Assembly: GCA_964482025.1 (NCBI GenBank)
Contig: CAYZVN010000001.1
Coordinates: forward strand, 1-64,000
Source of the DNA: UBA5868 sp964482025
Lineage (GTDB): Bacteria; Pseudomonadota; Gammaproteobacteria; Pseudomonadales; Cellvibrionaceae
Direction: 5' to 3'
Length of the DNA: 64,000 nucleotides
Shown: positions 37,156-46,151 of the stretch, one piece after another
Layout: each line of letters begins with the position of its first letter
Position numbering within the stretch: position 1 is the stretch's first letter
Made by a program: the position numbers and the translations under genes
Notes under the pieces: generated by a model
What the model saw: only the letters and a program-made list of their open reading frames with translations
The model's database searches: none
Told to the model about the DNA's origin: nothing

Positions 37156-37695
37156 GTGGAACAGTACCGCGGAACCACCATAGTGTCCGTTCGCCGCAAC
37201 GGCAAAGTCGTCATCGGCGGCGACGGCCAAGTCTCACTTGGCAACACCATCATGAAAGGCAACGCCCGCAAAGTGCGCCGGCTGTATCGCAATCAAATCA
37301 TCGCCGGCTTTGCCGGCGGTACGGCCGATGCCTTTACCCTCTTCGAGCGCTTTGAAGCCAAACTCGAAACCCACAGCGGCAATCTGGTCCGCGCCGCGGT
37401 GGAGCTGGCCAAAGACTGGCGCACCGATCGCGCGCTGCGCCGACTGGAAGCTCTGCTGGCGGTGGCCAACGAGGAGGCTTCACTGATCATTACCGGTAAC
37501 GGCGATGTCATACAGCCGGAAAACGATCTGATTGCGATTGGCTCTGGCGGTGCTTTTGCCCAGGCCGCTGCGAGCGCGCTGCTGGACAACACGGAACTGG
37601 ACGCACGGAGTATCGTCGAAAAAAGCCTCACGATCGCCGGTGATATTTGCATCTATACCAATCACAACTTCACTATCGAAGAACTCGAGTTTTAA
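37156..37695 (+). CDS. hslV: ATP-dependent protease peptidase subunit HslV
   Basis: Threonine peptidase of the bacterial proteasome-like HslUV complex (179 residues). The catalytic Thr is T7 in MEQYRGTTIVSVRRNGK, so a six-residue propeptide must be removed, longer than the single Met of E. coli HslV. Conserved GGDGQVS, AGFAGGTADAFTLFE and the VAxxGSGG-type region are intact. GTG start at 37156 with AAAGGAAA upstream. It is 7 bp from hslU and driven by a sigma-32 promoter. Confidence 0.97.
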   Translation: MEQYRGTTIVSVRRNGKVVIGGDGQVSLGNTIMKGNARKVRRLYRNQIIAGFAGGTADAFTLFERFEAKLETHSGNLVRAAVELAKDWRTDRALRRLEALLAVANEEASLIITGNGDVIQPENDLIAIGSGGAFAQAAASALLDNTELDARSIVEKSLTIAGDICIYTNHNFTIEELEF

Positions 37696-37702
37696 GTACG
37701 CC

Positions 37703-39016
37703 ATGACCCACATGACCCCCCGCGAAATCGTGCATGAACTGGATAAACATATCGTCGGCCAACAGGCAGCCAAGCGCGCCGTTGCGATTGCACTGCGCAA
37801 CCGCTGGCGGCGCATGCAGTTAGCGCCGGAGCTGCGCAATGAAGTCACGCCGAAGAACATTCTGATGATCGGCCCTACCGGCGTGGGCAAAACAGAAATT
37901 GCGCGCCGCTTGGCCAAGCTGGCCAATGCGCCTTTCATCAAAGTCGAAGCAACTAAATTTACCGAGGTGGGCTACGTTGGCCGGGACGTGGAATCCATTA
38001 TCCGCGACTTGGTCGACAGCGCCATCAAGCTCTACCGCGAACAAGAGACGCGCAAAGTACAACACCGCGCTATGGATGCCGCCGAAGATCGCGTACTGGA
38101 CGCCCTGCTACCGCCGCCACGTCACGAGGAAAATACCGAGGAGTCCGCCACTCGCCAGTTATTTCGCAAAAAACTCCGCCAGGGTGAGCTGGACGAAAAA
38201 GAAATTGAAATCGAAGTGAGCAATGCGCCGGTGGGCGTGGAAATCATGGCGCCGCCCGGCATGGAAGAAATGACCAGTCAGCTGCAAAACATGTTCTCCT
38301 CCCTCAACACCGGGCGCACTAAAAAGCGCAAAATGACGGTCAAACAAGCCATGAAAAGGCTGGCCGATGAAGAGGCGGGCAAGCTTATTAACGAGGAAGA
38401 AGTTAAAGCGGCCGCCATTACCGCCGCTGAGCAAAACGGCATTGTCTTTCTCGACGAAATCGACAAGGTCACCAAGCGCGAAGGCACCAGCGGCGCCGAC
38501 GTGTCGCGCGAAGGTGTACAGCGCGATTTATTGCCGTTAATTGAAGGTTGTACGGTCAGTACTAAACACGGGGTGATTAAGACCGATCACATTCTGTTTA
38601 TTGCCTCGGGGGCTTTCCATTTATCAAAGCCGTCGGACCTGGTTCCCGAGCTGCAGGGACGCCTGCCAATTCGCGTAGAGCTTGATGCACTGACCCCGGA
38701 TGACTTTGAGCGCATTCTCACAGAACCCAATGCCTCTCTCACCGAACAACACATCGCACTCTTGGCCACCGAGAACGTGCACTTGACCTTCACGCCAGAC
38801 GGCATCCGACGCATCGCGGAAATTGCCTTTAACGTCAACGAAAAAACCGAAAATATCGGCGCTCGCCGCTTGCATACGGTGCTTGAGCGGCTGTTAGAAA
38901 CAGTTTCGTTCGGCGCAGGGGATGGCGATACCTCAATTACGGTAGATGCCAATTATGTCAACGCACAGTTGGCCAGTCTTTCTCAAGACGAAGACCTCAG
39001 CCGGTTTATTTTGTAG
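37703..39016 (+). CDS. hslU: ATP-dependent protease ATPase subunit HslU
   Basis: AAA+ unfoldase (437 residues) that feeds substrates to HslV. MTPREIVHELDKHIVGQ at the N-terminus, Walker A GPTGVGKT, the pore motif GYVGRD, an inserted I-domain (about 110-235), Walker B IVFLDEIDKV, sensor arginine in LPIRVELDAL and the C-terminal tail LSRFIL that activates HslV. ATG 37703 (MTHMTPRE) is preferred over 37712 by comparison with E. coli MSEMTPRE; the frame also stays open upstream inside hslV but that is out of the family. Confidence 0.97.
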   Translation: MTHMTPREIVHELDKHIVGQQAAKRAVAIALRNRWRRMQLAPELRNEVTPKNILMIGPTGVGKTEIARRLAKLANAPFIKVEATKFTEVGYVGRDVESIIRDLVDSAIKLYREQETRKVQHRAMDAAEDRVLDALLPPPRHEENTEESATRQLFRKKLRQGELDEKEIEIEVSNAPVGVEIMAPPGMEEMTSQLQNMFSSLNTGRTKKRKMTVKQAMKRLADEEAGKLINEEEVKAAAITAAEQNGIVFLDEIDKVTKREGTSGADVSREGVQRDLLPLIEGCTVSTKHGVIKTDHILFIASGAFHLSKPSDLVPELQGRLPIRVELDALTPDDFERILTEPNASLTEQHIALLATENVHLTFTPDGIRRIAEIAFNVNEKTENIGARRLHTVLERLLETVSFGAGDGDTSITVDANYVNAQLASLSQDEDLSRFIL

Positions 39017-39022
39017 CCTCCT

Positions 39023-39397
39023 ATGGTCACGCCATCTGCGGTCAAGCTGAAGCGTAAATCCAACCTGTTGGAGCTGCATTTTGGCGCCGAGGTTTTTTCG
39101 TTACCCGCAGAGTTTCTGCGGGTGCACTCACCCTCTGCAGAAGTTCGCGGCCACGGACCGGGGCAAGCACAATTGCCTTACGGCAAAATAGATGTGGCCT
39201 TAACCGGCGCTGAGCCGCAAGGTAATTATGCGGTTCGCTTGCTGTTTGACGACGGTCACAACAGCGGTATTTATACCTGGGAATATCTTTACGAGTTGGG
39301 GCTCCACCAGGAGTCTTATTGGCAGACTTATCTTGAGGCACTGGCTCAGGAAGGCAAAACGCGCGACCCGCATACGAGCGTTGTAAAAATTCGTTAG
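39023..39397 (+). CDS. DUF971 (gamma-butyrobetaine hydroxylase-like N-terminal) protein
   Basis: A 124-residue protein consisting of one DUF971 domain, the small fold that also forms the N-terminus of gamma-butyrobetaine hydroxylase. Landmarks are LPAEFLRVHSPSAEVRGHG and the C-terminal GIYTWEYLYELG. Stand-alone copies occur next to hslU in many proteobacteria and some are thought to have iron-sulfur or metal-related roles; no function can be read here. It is 6 bp after hslU, so it is in the heat-shock operon. Confidence 0.85.
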   Translation: MVTPSAVKLKRKSNLLELHFGAEVFSLPAEFLRVHSPSAEVRGHGPGQAQLPYGKIDVALTGAEPQGNYAVRLLFDDGHNSGIYTWEYLYELGLHQESYWQTYLEALAQEGKTRDPHTSVVKIR

Positions 39398-39407
39398 CAT
39401 CGACCGC

Positions 39408-41843
39408 TTAATCGCCGTGCGACTGACGGTTCGCGCTGGATTTTGTCTGTCCCGAATTCTTTTCAAAAAACAATGTGCGGCCGAGATCCACATATTCCTG
39501 TATGTGTTTCGGCTTGCCGAACAAATAGCCCTGAAGCGATTCACAGCCCTGAGCAATAAGAAAATCCCGCTGAGCTTCCGTTTCTACCCCTTCGGCTACC
39601 ACTGTTAACCGCAGCTTGTGCGCCATGGCGATAATCGCCGTTGCGATCTCCGAGCCGTGGGGGTCGTGAGGAATATCCTCGACAAAGGTGCGATCGATCT
39701 TCAAGCAGTTAATGGGGAAACGCTTCAGGTAGGAAAGCGAACTATAGCCCGTACCAAAATCGTCGATTGAGAGCCGACAGCCTAAATCGCGCAGCCGCCG
39801 CATAACATCAATGGCCAGCTGCACATCGTCCATGACCAGCGACTCGGTAAGCTCAAATTCCAATTGCTCAGGCTCGACACCCGACTCGGTCATCACCCGG
39901 CGAATATCGCGCAATAATGTGCGCGAATAAAATTGGCGACCGGAGAGATTGACCGATATGCCGTGGATGCCCACTTGGCTTAAATAGCCCTTGTGTTGTG
40001 CCAAGTGAAAACACACTCGCTCCAGCATCAACTGCCCCAGCCCGTGAATAAGGCCGGTCTCCTCCGCCAGTGCGACAAATCTTGCGGGACTGATTTGGCC
40101 GTCCTCAGGATCAAACCAGCGCACCAGGGCCTCCGCCCAGACCACCGCGCCATCGGCCGATACCTGGGGCTGCAAATAGGCCTCCAGTGCTTGGCTGCGG
40201 ATCGCCTGGCGCAGCTTCTGCTCCAACCTGAGACTTTCACGCAGTTCGAGATCCAGCTTATAGGAAAAGAAATTGACCCGGTTGCGGCCGGAACTCTTCG
40301 CTTCGTAGAGCGCCATATCGGCATTGCGAATCAACTCGTCGGCTTTTTCGCCATCTGCGGGATAGAGCGCTATGCCAATCGAGGCGCTCACCTCAAGGGT
40401 GTGTGCACCCACGGTAATCGGCAAATTAATCGCATCGAGAACGCGTTTCGCTAAGCTGGTCACCTCTGAGATTTCATTCACTGGCGCCAGCATTATGGTG
40501 AACTCATCGCCGCCCATGCGCGACACTGCATCCTGCTCGCGCACCGCGGCGCGAATTCTTTGCGCCTGTTGTTGCAGCAATTGATCGCCACCGGCGTGAC
40601 CTAACAAATCGTTAACGCGTTTAAAGTTATCCATATCGAGCATCAACACCGCCGCCTTGGCGACACTGCGCTTCGCTTTGGCTAGCCCGAAGCCGAGCAG
40701 ATCGATAAAAAAGCGGCGGTTTGGCAAGCCGGTCAAAGGGTCGTAGAAGGCCAGCTTTTCCAACTCTTTTTGTGCATTCTTCAACTCGGTCACATCGGCA
40801 AGGGTGCCAATCATCCCTTCCATTCCGAGCCCCGCCGTCAGCGGAGCCACGTTTTCCATTAAAAACTTTTCCACGCCCAGGTCGCTTTGATAGCGATACT
40901 CCACTAATACCGAGTGACTTTTCTGCCGCGCTCTTTCCCAGCTCGAGCGATACAGATCCAAATCATCTTGGACAATACGATCTTCGTGCTCGTCCCAAGC
41001 GCTTGCGCCTGCATGAGTGCCGGTAATTTTGTACCAGCGCTCATTGGCGTACACCAAGTTGCCATCGGCATCTAATTGAAAAATGCCGATTGGCGCATTG
41101 GAGGTCAAAGTGCGAAAACGATTTTCCGATGATTGCAAGGCGAGGTTTTCGCTGGCGAGGTTGTCCAGCATGCGGTTAAAAACATCCACCAACTCCCCGA
41201 TTTCATCATCGCTGCGCTTAGTGGCTCGCCGCGAGGAATAGGCATCTTCCACCAGCGCTTGAGCGGTTGCGTGCAGCTCTTCCAAAGGCATAGTGACAGA
41301 GCGCATCACCCGCTTGAGCATTCGCGTCAGCACAAGCAGCACTGCGACGATCAATACCAGCAGCAAGGGCACAAAAAAACGCAGGCTTTCAAAAATAAAG
41401 CTGCGATTGGCAACCACAGAAATTGTGCCCAGGCTCTGGTCCAAGTGCCAAACTTCGCGCGTGGTTACCGCCTGCCAGCGACTTTTTTTCACCAGCGCAC
41501 CGGCCACATCCGCACTGCATTCATAGGCTGCCCCGGCTCGGCTGTAGGCACTGAAGAGGCTGCCCTGCTGGTCGTAAAGGCAGACCGCATCGACATACTT
41601 CTGATATTTTGCCGCCGATAAATTCAGCTGCCCGGCGGTGGAGTCACCAAATTCCAGCGCGGCGCGGGAACGGTTGCCAAGGATGTCCGCCATCACCTGC
41701 ATATCCTGTTGCATCTTTTTGCCGTTGATCCAGCTTTCGATCACCACCAAACCCAAACCGGTGACGCCGAGCATAATCAAAATACTGGATAAAATGGTGC
41801 GCAGAACTTTGTTGCGAAAGGGGCGGTGACTAACTGAAGACAT
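39408..41843 (-). CDS. CHASE8-HAMP-PAS-GGDEF-EAL cyclic-di-GMP enzyme (YfiN-like)
   Basis: An 811-residue inner-membrane protein. TM1 is near 13-35; a periplasmic CHASE8-like domain (about 45-145, including RSRAALEFGDS and YQKYVDAVCLYDQQG) precedes TM2 (about 155-175), a HAMP linker, a PAS domain (about 240-360), a GGDEF diguanylate cyclase (GGDEF at 444-448, with the inhibitory RxxD site REQD five residues before) and an EAL phosphodiesterase (EAL at 571-573; DDFGTGYSS and AEGVET intact). Both enzyme sites look functional. The periplasmic part and the partner gene recall YfiN/TpbB of Pseudomonas, but that enzyme lacks PAS and EAL. It begins 3 bases after the yfiR-like stop and is convergent with the DUF971 gene. 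Confidence 0.9.
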   Translation of the reverse strand: MSSVSHRPFRNKVLRTILSSILIMLGVTGLGLVVIESWINGKKMQQDMQVMADILGNRSRAALEFGDSTAGQLNLSAAKYQKYVDAVCLYDQQGSLFSAYSRAGAAYECSADVAGALVKKSRWQAVTTREVWHLDQSLGTISVVANRSFIFESLRFFVPLLLVLIVAVLLVLTRMLKRVMRSVTMPLEELHATAQALVEDAYSSRRATKRSDDEIGELVDVFNRMLDNLASENLALQSSENRFRTLTSNAPIGIFQLDADGNLVYANERWYKITGTHAGASAWDEHEDRIVQDDLDLYRSSWERARQKSHSVLVEYRYQSDLGVEKFLMENVAPLTAGLGMEGMIGTLADVTELKNAQKELEKLAFYDPLTGLPNRRFFIDLLGFGLAKAKRSVAKAAVLMLDMDNFKRVNDLLGHAGGDQLLQQQAQRIRAAVREQDAVSRMGGDEFTIMLAPVNEISEVTSLAKRVLDAINLPITVGAHTLEVSASIGIALYPADGEKADELIRNADMALYEAKSSGRNRVNFFSYKLDLELRESLRLEQKLRQAIRSQALEAYLQPQVSADGAVVWAEALVRWFDPEDGQISPARFVALAEETGLIHGLGQLMLERVCFHLAQHKGYLSQVGIHGISVNLSGRQFYSRTLLRDIRRVMTESGVEPEQLEFELTESLVMDDVQLAIDVMRRLRDLGCRLSIDDFGTGYSSLSYLKRFPINCLKIDRTFVEDIPHDPHGSEIATAIIAMAHKLRLTVVAEGVETEAQRDFLIAQGCESLQGYLFGKPKHIQEYVDLGRTLFFEKNSGQTKSSANRQSHGD

Positions 41844-41846
41844 GCT

Positions 41847-42416
41847 TTACCTCCACACCACAGCCGCGAGCTCCAGCAGCTGAGCGTCCAGCACGACATC
41901 ATTACTGCGCGCGCGCGCCAGGTTTACCTCGAAGATGATGCGCTTTTGGCGCAAGCGGAGCTGGATAATCGCATCTTCACCAAAGCCGCGCCGACAGCCA
42001 TCACAGATCGTTAAAATCGGCTGTCCGTCGGCCTGCTCAATGACACGCTCGTAGTCTTCAAAATCGACATCGCCGCCAATCACTACCACCTGACAATGAT
42101 CAATCGCCTGGGTGATCGGCCGGATGTTTAGCCCGCGCGCAGCAACCTTTTGCTCGCTACCAACCGCCAACAACACCTCCGCAGATACCGGCTTGCCCAA
42201 GAGACATACATCTAACAGGTTCTTTTCCCGCGCGACAGAGTCCCAAGAGGTGAAACGCATAAGCGCGACGATTACCGCAGCACGCAGCTCTCCTTCACTC
42301 GGCGACGCTGCAGGTACAAGGGAAATACAGGTACTCCAGATAAAAAAGCCGAACAGACCCCGTGCCAGCCAAAGGCCATACCGTCCGCGCCAAAACCCGG
42401 AGCCCAGTTTGAACAT
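41847..42416 (-). CDS. yfiR: YfiR-like (DUF4154) periplasmic regulator
   Basis: A 189-residue secreted protein with a signal peptide ending in SLVPAAS and the DUF4154/YfiR fold: AAVIVALMRFTSWD, LDVCLLGKPVSAEVLL, and a late CRRGF...LRLRQKRIIFEVNLARAR segment typical of the family. In Pseudomonas YfiR sits in the periplasm and inhibits YfiN in a redox-sensitive way; two cysteines here (ITQAIDHCQ and TICDGC) could support such behaviour. ATG 42416 has GAGGA 6 bases upstream. No yfiB (OmpA-like) gene is adjacent, unlike the classical tripartite locus. Confidence 0.82.
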   Translation of the reverse strand: MFKLGSGFWRGRYGLWLARGLFGFFIWSTCISLVPAASPSEGELRAAVIVALMRFTSWDSVAREKNLLDVCLLGKPVSAEVLLAVGSEQKVAARGLNIRPITQAIDHCQVVVIGGDVDFEDYERVIEQADGQPILTICDGCRRGFGEDAIIQLRLRQKRIIFEVNLARARSNDVVLDAQLLELAAVVWR

Positions 42417-42933
42417 CTTGATCCTCAATTGATTTGCCGGGATACAGTGGCAGTGGTCGCGGCCGGCTGGGTAGATCTGCACACGACTTGCAGCCGAATT
42501 CGCGGCCTAGGTTCGTTAAAAGCAAACACCCGGTCGCATTGTTATAATTCGCAGCATTTAAAAACGGCAGTGAGGCTCATGCCAAGTGAGTACCTCCTAC
42601 CAGATTAGCTCACCGCTTTGAGCTGCGCCAATGACAAAACAAGGGCTTTAGCGACACGGCACATGAATTAGCAACAAGGTGATTAATGACATTTAACGCG
42701 CTGGTATTGGTGCAGTAAGTCGCAATGCGGTCGGATTAGTCTCTAATAATCACATTTAAAGATGTTTGACTGCGCAAAAAACAAAACTTATTCAAAACTC
42801 TTTTTGTGCGCAAAGTCGCAAATAAATTACGTGTTAATCGAAAACTAACGGAATTTTCACCTTTTTTGACACCAATAACAACTTACTGTCCTTTAATTTC
42901 GAATTAAAACGAACGTTAAATTTTTTGCATCAC

Positions 42934-42946
42934 ATCTGTCACAGAT
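42934..42946. promoter_or_regulatory. Palindromic operator candidate
   Basis: ATCTGT-C-ACAGAT, a perfect 6+6 palindrome centred about 48 bases before the expected transcription start of the lipoprotein gene and just upstream of its -35. That position suits a dimeric activator. The regulator is unknown. Confidence 0.4.
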
Positions 42947-42953
42947 TGCCGCA

Positions 42954-42982
42954 TTGTGAGTGTAATTTTCGGCTTATATAAT
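42954..42982 (+). promoter_or_regulatory. Sigma-70 promoter of the large lipoprotein gene
   Basis: TTGTGA (42954-42959), a 17-base spacer and a perfect TATAAT (42977-42982), 34 bases before the ATG. Confidence 0.65.
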
Positions 42983-43016
42983 CCCCCGGCGAATTCTCAC
43001 GCAACGAGGAACTGCC

Positions 43017-46000
43017 ATGAAGCTCTTTATAAAACCAACAACTGCTTTATTTGCGCTATGCGCCACATCATCTCTGCTGATATCCGGCTGTTCCAGCAGC
43101 GACTCAAGTCCTAGCAGCAATGCTCTCTCCACCCAAGAAAAAACACCCAGCGGTATGCACGTCAGCCAGACCGAAATTTCTGGCAATGTCGTCAAGGGAA
43201 TTATTCAAAACGCCGATGTTCATGTGTACTCCATTGGCAACAACAAAGTTAATAGTGCTCCTTTCACCAGCACTCGAACCAATGAAGATGGATCTTTCAG
43301 TATCACGGTGCCGAACAAAAGTGTATCCGACGTCTTGTACGTCGAAGTTCTGCCTGCGGCAGACGGCTCTTCCGCTATGATCTGTGACGCCGAAGTTTGC
43401 GGCACTACAGAGGATTTGGAGGGCGATGACACTAACGGCAACGGCCAGTTTGATTTTGGTGAAACCATTAAGTTGGCGGATGATTTCCGCCTGTCGACTG
43501 CCGTCACCAATTTTAAAAACAGTCAGAACATCAACATCAGTGTAACGCCCATGTCACACTTGGCAGTACAGCACGCCAAGCGCAAGGGCAAGCTGGATCC
43601 CGGCTCCATCACCAAGGAAATGCAGGAGCTGGCCGACCACCTGAACCTTCCTTTTGAGCTTTCTCAACTTGTCGCCCAGGATATTAACAACCTGGTTGAC
43701 GGCAAATTTAGCGAAAACTCCATTCTCTACACCCTCTACAACTCTGCAATTGCCAGCTATGCCCATAAGCATCGCTTAAGCATTGCCAGTGCGATCAACA
43801 AGATCGATGCCGATCTCTACGATGCCAAGGGCAACATCAACCATGCATTGCTGGTAGAGCTGCTCGAATACGCTCACAAAAATGCGCACAAAATTACCAA
43901 AGGTAACCAGTCGATACACAAGTTGCTAAGTGCGATCGCCAAGGTTATCAGTCGCCACGAGTGCGTATTGAAAGGCGGAAATTGCGGTCCTGGCAAAGAT
44001 CCAGGAACACCACCGGCCACCGAGCTGGCGAAGGTTAAAGAGTTTGTTGGAGATCTGCGTTCATGGGCGTACGAACTCACCATGCAAAGCAGCACCGAGC
44101 TGGCGAATTTCAAAGCGCGCAGCAAAATGGTGAGCAGCTTATGGGAAGACGACGTCAAAGCCCTCGCCTCGGCCCTCAATGACGTACTGCCCGGCGTCGC
44201 TCAAACCGTCTCCCCCACTTATGACTTCTGCTATTACTGCAACGTCGGCGGGATCACCTTTGCTGCGGCCAGCATCGAAAAAGAATTGACCATCGGCGAT
44301 CTTCATTACGCCCTGGGCAGCGATGGCTCGCTCGGCATCACAGGTATGATTCGCGATGTTGACGTGGATATGCGCTTGCAACTGCCCACGCCAGAGCAAT
44401 GGGCTGAGGAGCATTCCATCGAAATCCTCGCCGGCCGCCTCTCCCGCAACAACATGGATTTAGTGATCAGCAAAGGCAGCCACATTACGGCCACTTTCCC
44501 CGATAGCGTTCAATTCGAAGACATTCTTTCCGGTGTCGAAAGTGACGTAGCGCCGGTCGCCTCGGAGCTCACCGCAGCGGTCAACTTTTCTGTTGAAGCG
44601 GAATACGGTATATCGCCTGGCGGCACGCTGGATTTTGAAACCGCCGCAGATATCGATCTGTTCGACGGCGATTGGGCGCTCACCGACAGCAAAGCTCGCA
44701 GTGGCACCTACTCCCTGCGCTCTGCCGCTATCGGCAACAACGCCACCAGCCGCACAAGTGCCACCATCAATACCTGGGGAGGCTACCTGAGCTTTAACTA
44801 TGCGGTGGAATCAGAAGCCGGGTATGACTTCTTCAATGTCTACGTCAACGGCGACAAAGTGCTCTCTGCAAGTGGTTTCCAGCCCGAATTTAAAGCGGCG
44901 CACATATTCCTCGCACCCGGCGAACACACCGTGGAGTGGGAGTACGCGAAGGATGGCTCCGTCGGCCATAACAAAGATGCCGTGTGGATTGACGATATAC
45001 AACTTCCCGTTCTCGCTGGCGACAGCAGCCAGGAGGTGGTTTCTCACAACATCTTAAATGGCGCCATGTCGGTCACTGCGCATAAGCTTGACCAGCCTTG
45101 GCAATACCTCGCCCACGGCTATCTGCCAGGTGACGTGCGAATCAATGCGGTATTTTCCAATCAGTTTCTGGCCAACGACGGCATCGCCGAAGATGAAATC
45201 AGCCTGAACCTCGCCGCCACCATTAGCAATGCCGCTGAGTTCGTACCGCCACAGCCTGACTATGAGGGAACGCTTGTTCAGCTGGGTGACTACACCGTGG
45301 AGGACGACCATTTCACCTTCAACCTGCCCAACTGGAGCATTCATATTACGGCCCTCGGTGGTCAGCAGTATCAGTATGAAGTTTATCGCGCTGGTGACGA
45401 TGACCCGGTTCAGTCCTATGTGGCCACTTCAAACAAAGGCGCCATGAAAGACGTAGCCGGAGAGCTGATTAATAACTCGGGGATCGGCATGAACATTGTG
45501 GTCCCACAAAAAGGCCTGTTCATTACCACTTTGCTGCAATCATCTCCTTGGGGCACCTACCCCAGCAGCCGCTTCAGCGCGAATGGTGGTGACATCTACG
45601 GCTATTTGGCCGACCCATACGATCCAGCCGAAACAGAAGATCAGTTCTTGAAGATTGCCGCTTCATTTGAAATGAAGCTCAAGCCTTATCAATTGAAAGA
45701 GGTCATCTTCGGCAGCACTCTGACCCGCGATGAATTGAATGAAGGATTATTCGAGTTTTATTTGATCATCGATGGCAACCGCTTTAATTTCAAGACCGAG
45801 TACTGGTACAACCTAGCCTCCTACCTCGGTAACGAAACCTCGGTGGATCTCAATAATCCGCGACTGATCATCACCAATCAGAACGGTGTTGAGCTTGTCC
45901 TGGCACTTCCAGACATCAAAAATGTTGGCGAGGGCAAACCTGAGCCGACACTGGAAGGGAAAATCATGTACAACAACGTTGTATACGGCAAGCTCAGCCG

Positions 46001-46058
46001 AACGAAAGGCATCAACACAGTTGAGTATATTGACGGCACTGGAGAGTCAATTCCTTAA
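43017..46058 (+). CDS. Large secreted multidomain lipoprotein, unknown function
   Basis: A 1013-residue protein with a lipoprotein signal ending LLISGC (Cys25). After a Ser-rich linker comes a small beta-domain (about 52-115; GNVVKGIIQNADVHVY) resembling carboxypeptidase-regulatory or Big-type surface domains. A canonical calcium loop D-x-N-x-N-x-x-x-D-x-x-E spans 138-149. A helical region covers about 160-320. A jelly-roll-like module spans about 539-664, with SGTYSLRS, GGYLSFNYAVESEAGYDFF, GEHTVEWEYAKDGS and AVWIDDIQLP; similar modules occur in secreted bacterial proteases and adhesins. The C-terminal 300 residues are beta-rich. No catalytic motif is recognised. It has its own promoter and a strong terminator follows. 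It probably sits on the outer membrane; GAGGA precedes the ATG. Confidence 0.8.
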   Translation: MKLFIKPTTALFALCATSSLLISGCSSSDSSPSSNALSTQEKTPSGMHVSQTEISGNVVKGIIQNADVHVYSIGNNKVNSAPFTSTRTNEDGSFSITVPNKSVSDVLYVEVLPAADGSSAMICDAEVCGTTEDLEGDDTNGNGQFDFGETIKLADDFRLSTAVTNFKNSQNINISVTPMSHLAVQHAKRKGKLDPGSITKEMQELADHLNLPFELSQLVAQDINNLVDGKFSENSILYTLYNSAIASYAHKHRLSIASAINKIDADLYDAKGNINHALLVELLEYAHKNAHKITKGNQSIHKLLSAIAKVISRHECVLKGGNCGPGKDPGTPPATELAKVKEFVGDLRSWAYELTMQSSTELANFKARSKMVSSLWEDDVKALASALNDVLPGVAQTVSPTYDFCYYCNVGGITFAAASIEKELTIGDLHYALGSDGSLGITGMIRDVDVDMRLQLPTPEQWAEEHSIEILAGRLSRNNMDLVISKGSHITATFPDSVQFEDILSGVESDVAPVASELTAAVNFSVEAEYGISPGGTLDFETAADIDLFDGDWALTDSKARSGTYSLRSAAIGNNATSRTSATINTWGGYLSFNYAVESEAGYDFFNVYVNGDKVLSASGFQPEFKAAHIFLAPGEHTVEWEYAKDGSVGHNKDAVWIDDIQLPVLAGDSSQEVVSHNILNGAMSVTAHKLDQPWQYLAHGYLPGDVRINAVFSNQFLANDGIAEDEISLNLAATISNAAEFVPPQPDYEGTLVQLGDYTVEDDHFTFNLPNWSIHITALGGQQYQYEVYRAGDDDPVQSYVATSNKGAMKDVAGELINNSGIGMNIVVPQKGLFITTLLQSSPWGTYPSSRFSANGGDIYGYLADPYDPAETEDQFLKIAASFEMKLKPYQLKEVIFGSTLTRDELNEGLFEFYLIIDGNRFNFKTEYWYNLASYLGNETSVDLNNPRLIITNQNGVELVLALPDIKNVGEGKPEPTLEGKIMYNNVVYGKLSRTKGINTVEYIDGTGESIP

Positions 46059-46073
46059 CAGGAGTAAAAGAGG

Positions 46074-46100
46074 AAAAGGCGGCCTAGGCCGCCTTTTTTT
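46074..46100. terminator. Bidirectional intrinsic terminator
   Basis: AAAAGGCGGCC and GGCCGCCTTTT form a perfect 24-base palindrome with T-runs on both strands (seven T on plus). It lies 16 bases after the lipoprotein stop and separates it from the outer-membrane-protein gene. Confidence 0.9.
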
Positions 46101-46151
46101 ATCTTTTCCCGGAGTAAACTGTCGACAAATTTATTTGGCAGGTGAAATATT

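Larger units (their letters stand above)
42417..43016. other. 600-bp non-coding region rich in inverted repeats
   Basis: The only long gene-free stretch in the window; its right half is clearly AT-rich. It contains a plus-strand TATAAT at 42543; a possible nine-codon ORF with a ribosome site (42579-42608); an AGCTCA/TGAGCT hairpin (42607-42624); ATTAG/CTAAT (42735-42747); an imperfect inverted repeat GACTGCGCAAAAA against TTTTTGTGCGCAAAGTC (42768-42817); TTTAATT/AATTAAA (42892-42908); ATCTGT/ACAGAT (42934-42946); and the promoter for the large lipoprotein gene. It separates yfiR and that gene, which diverge. No tRNA or recognisable riboswitch is present. Confidence 0.6.
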
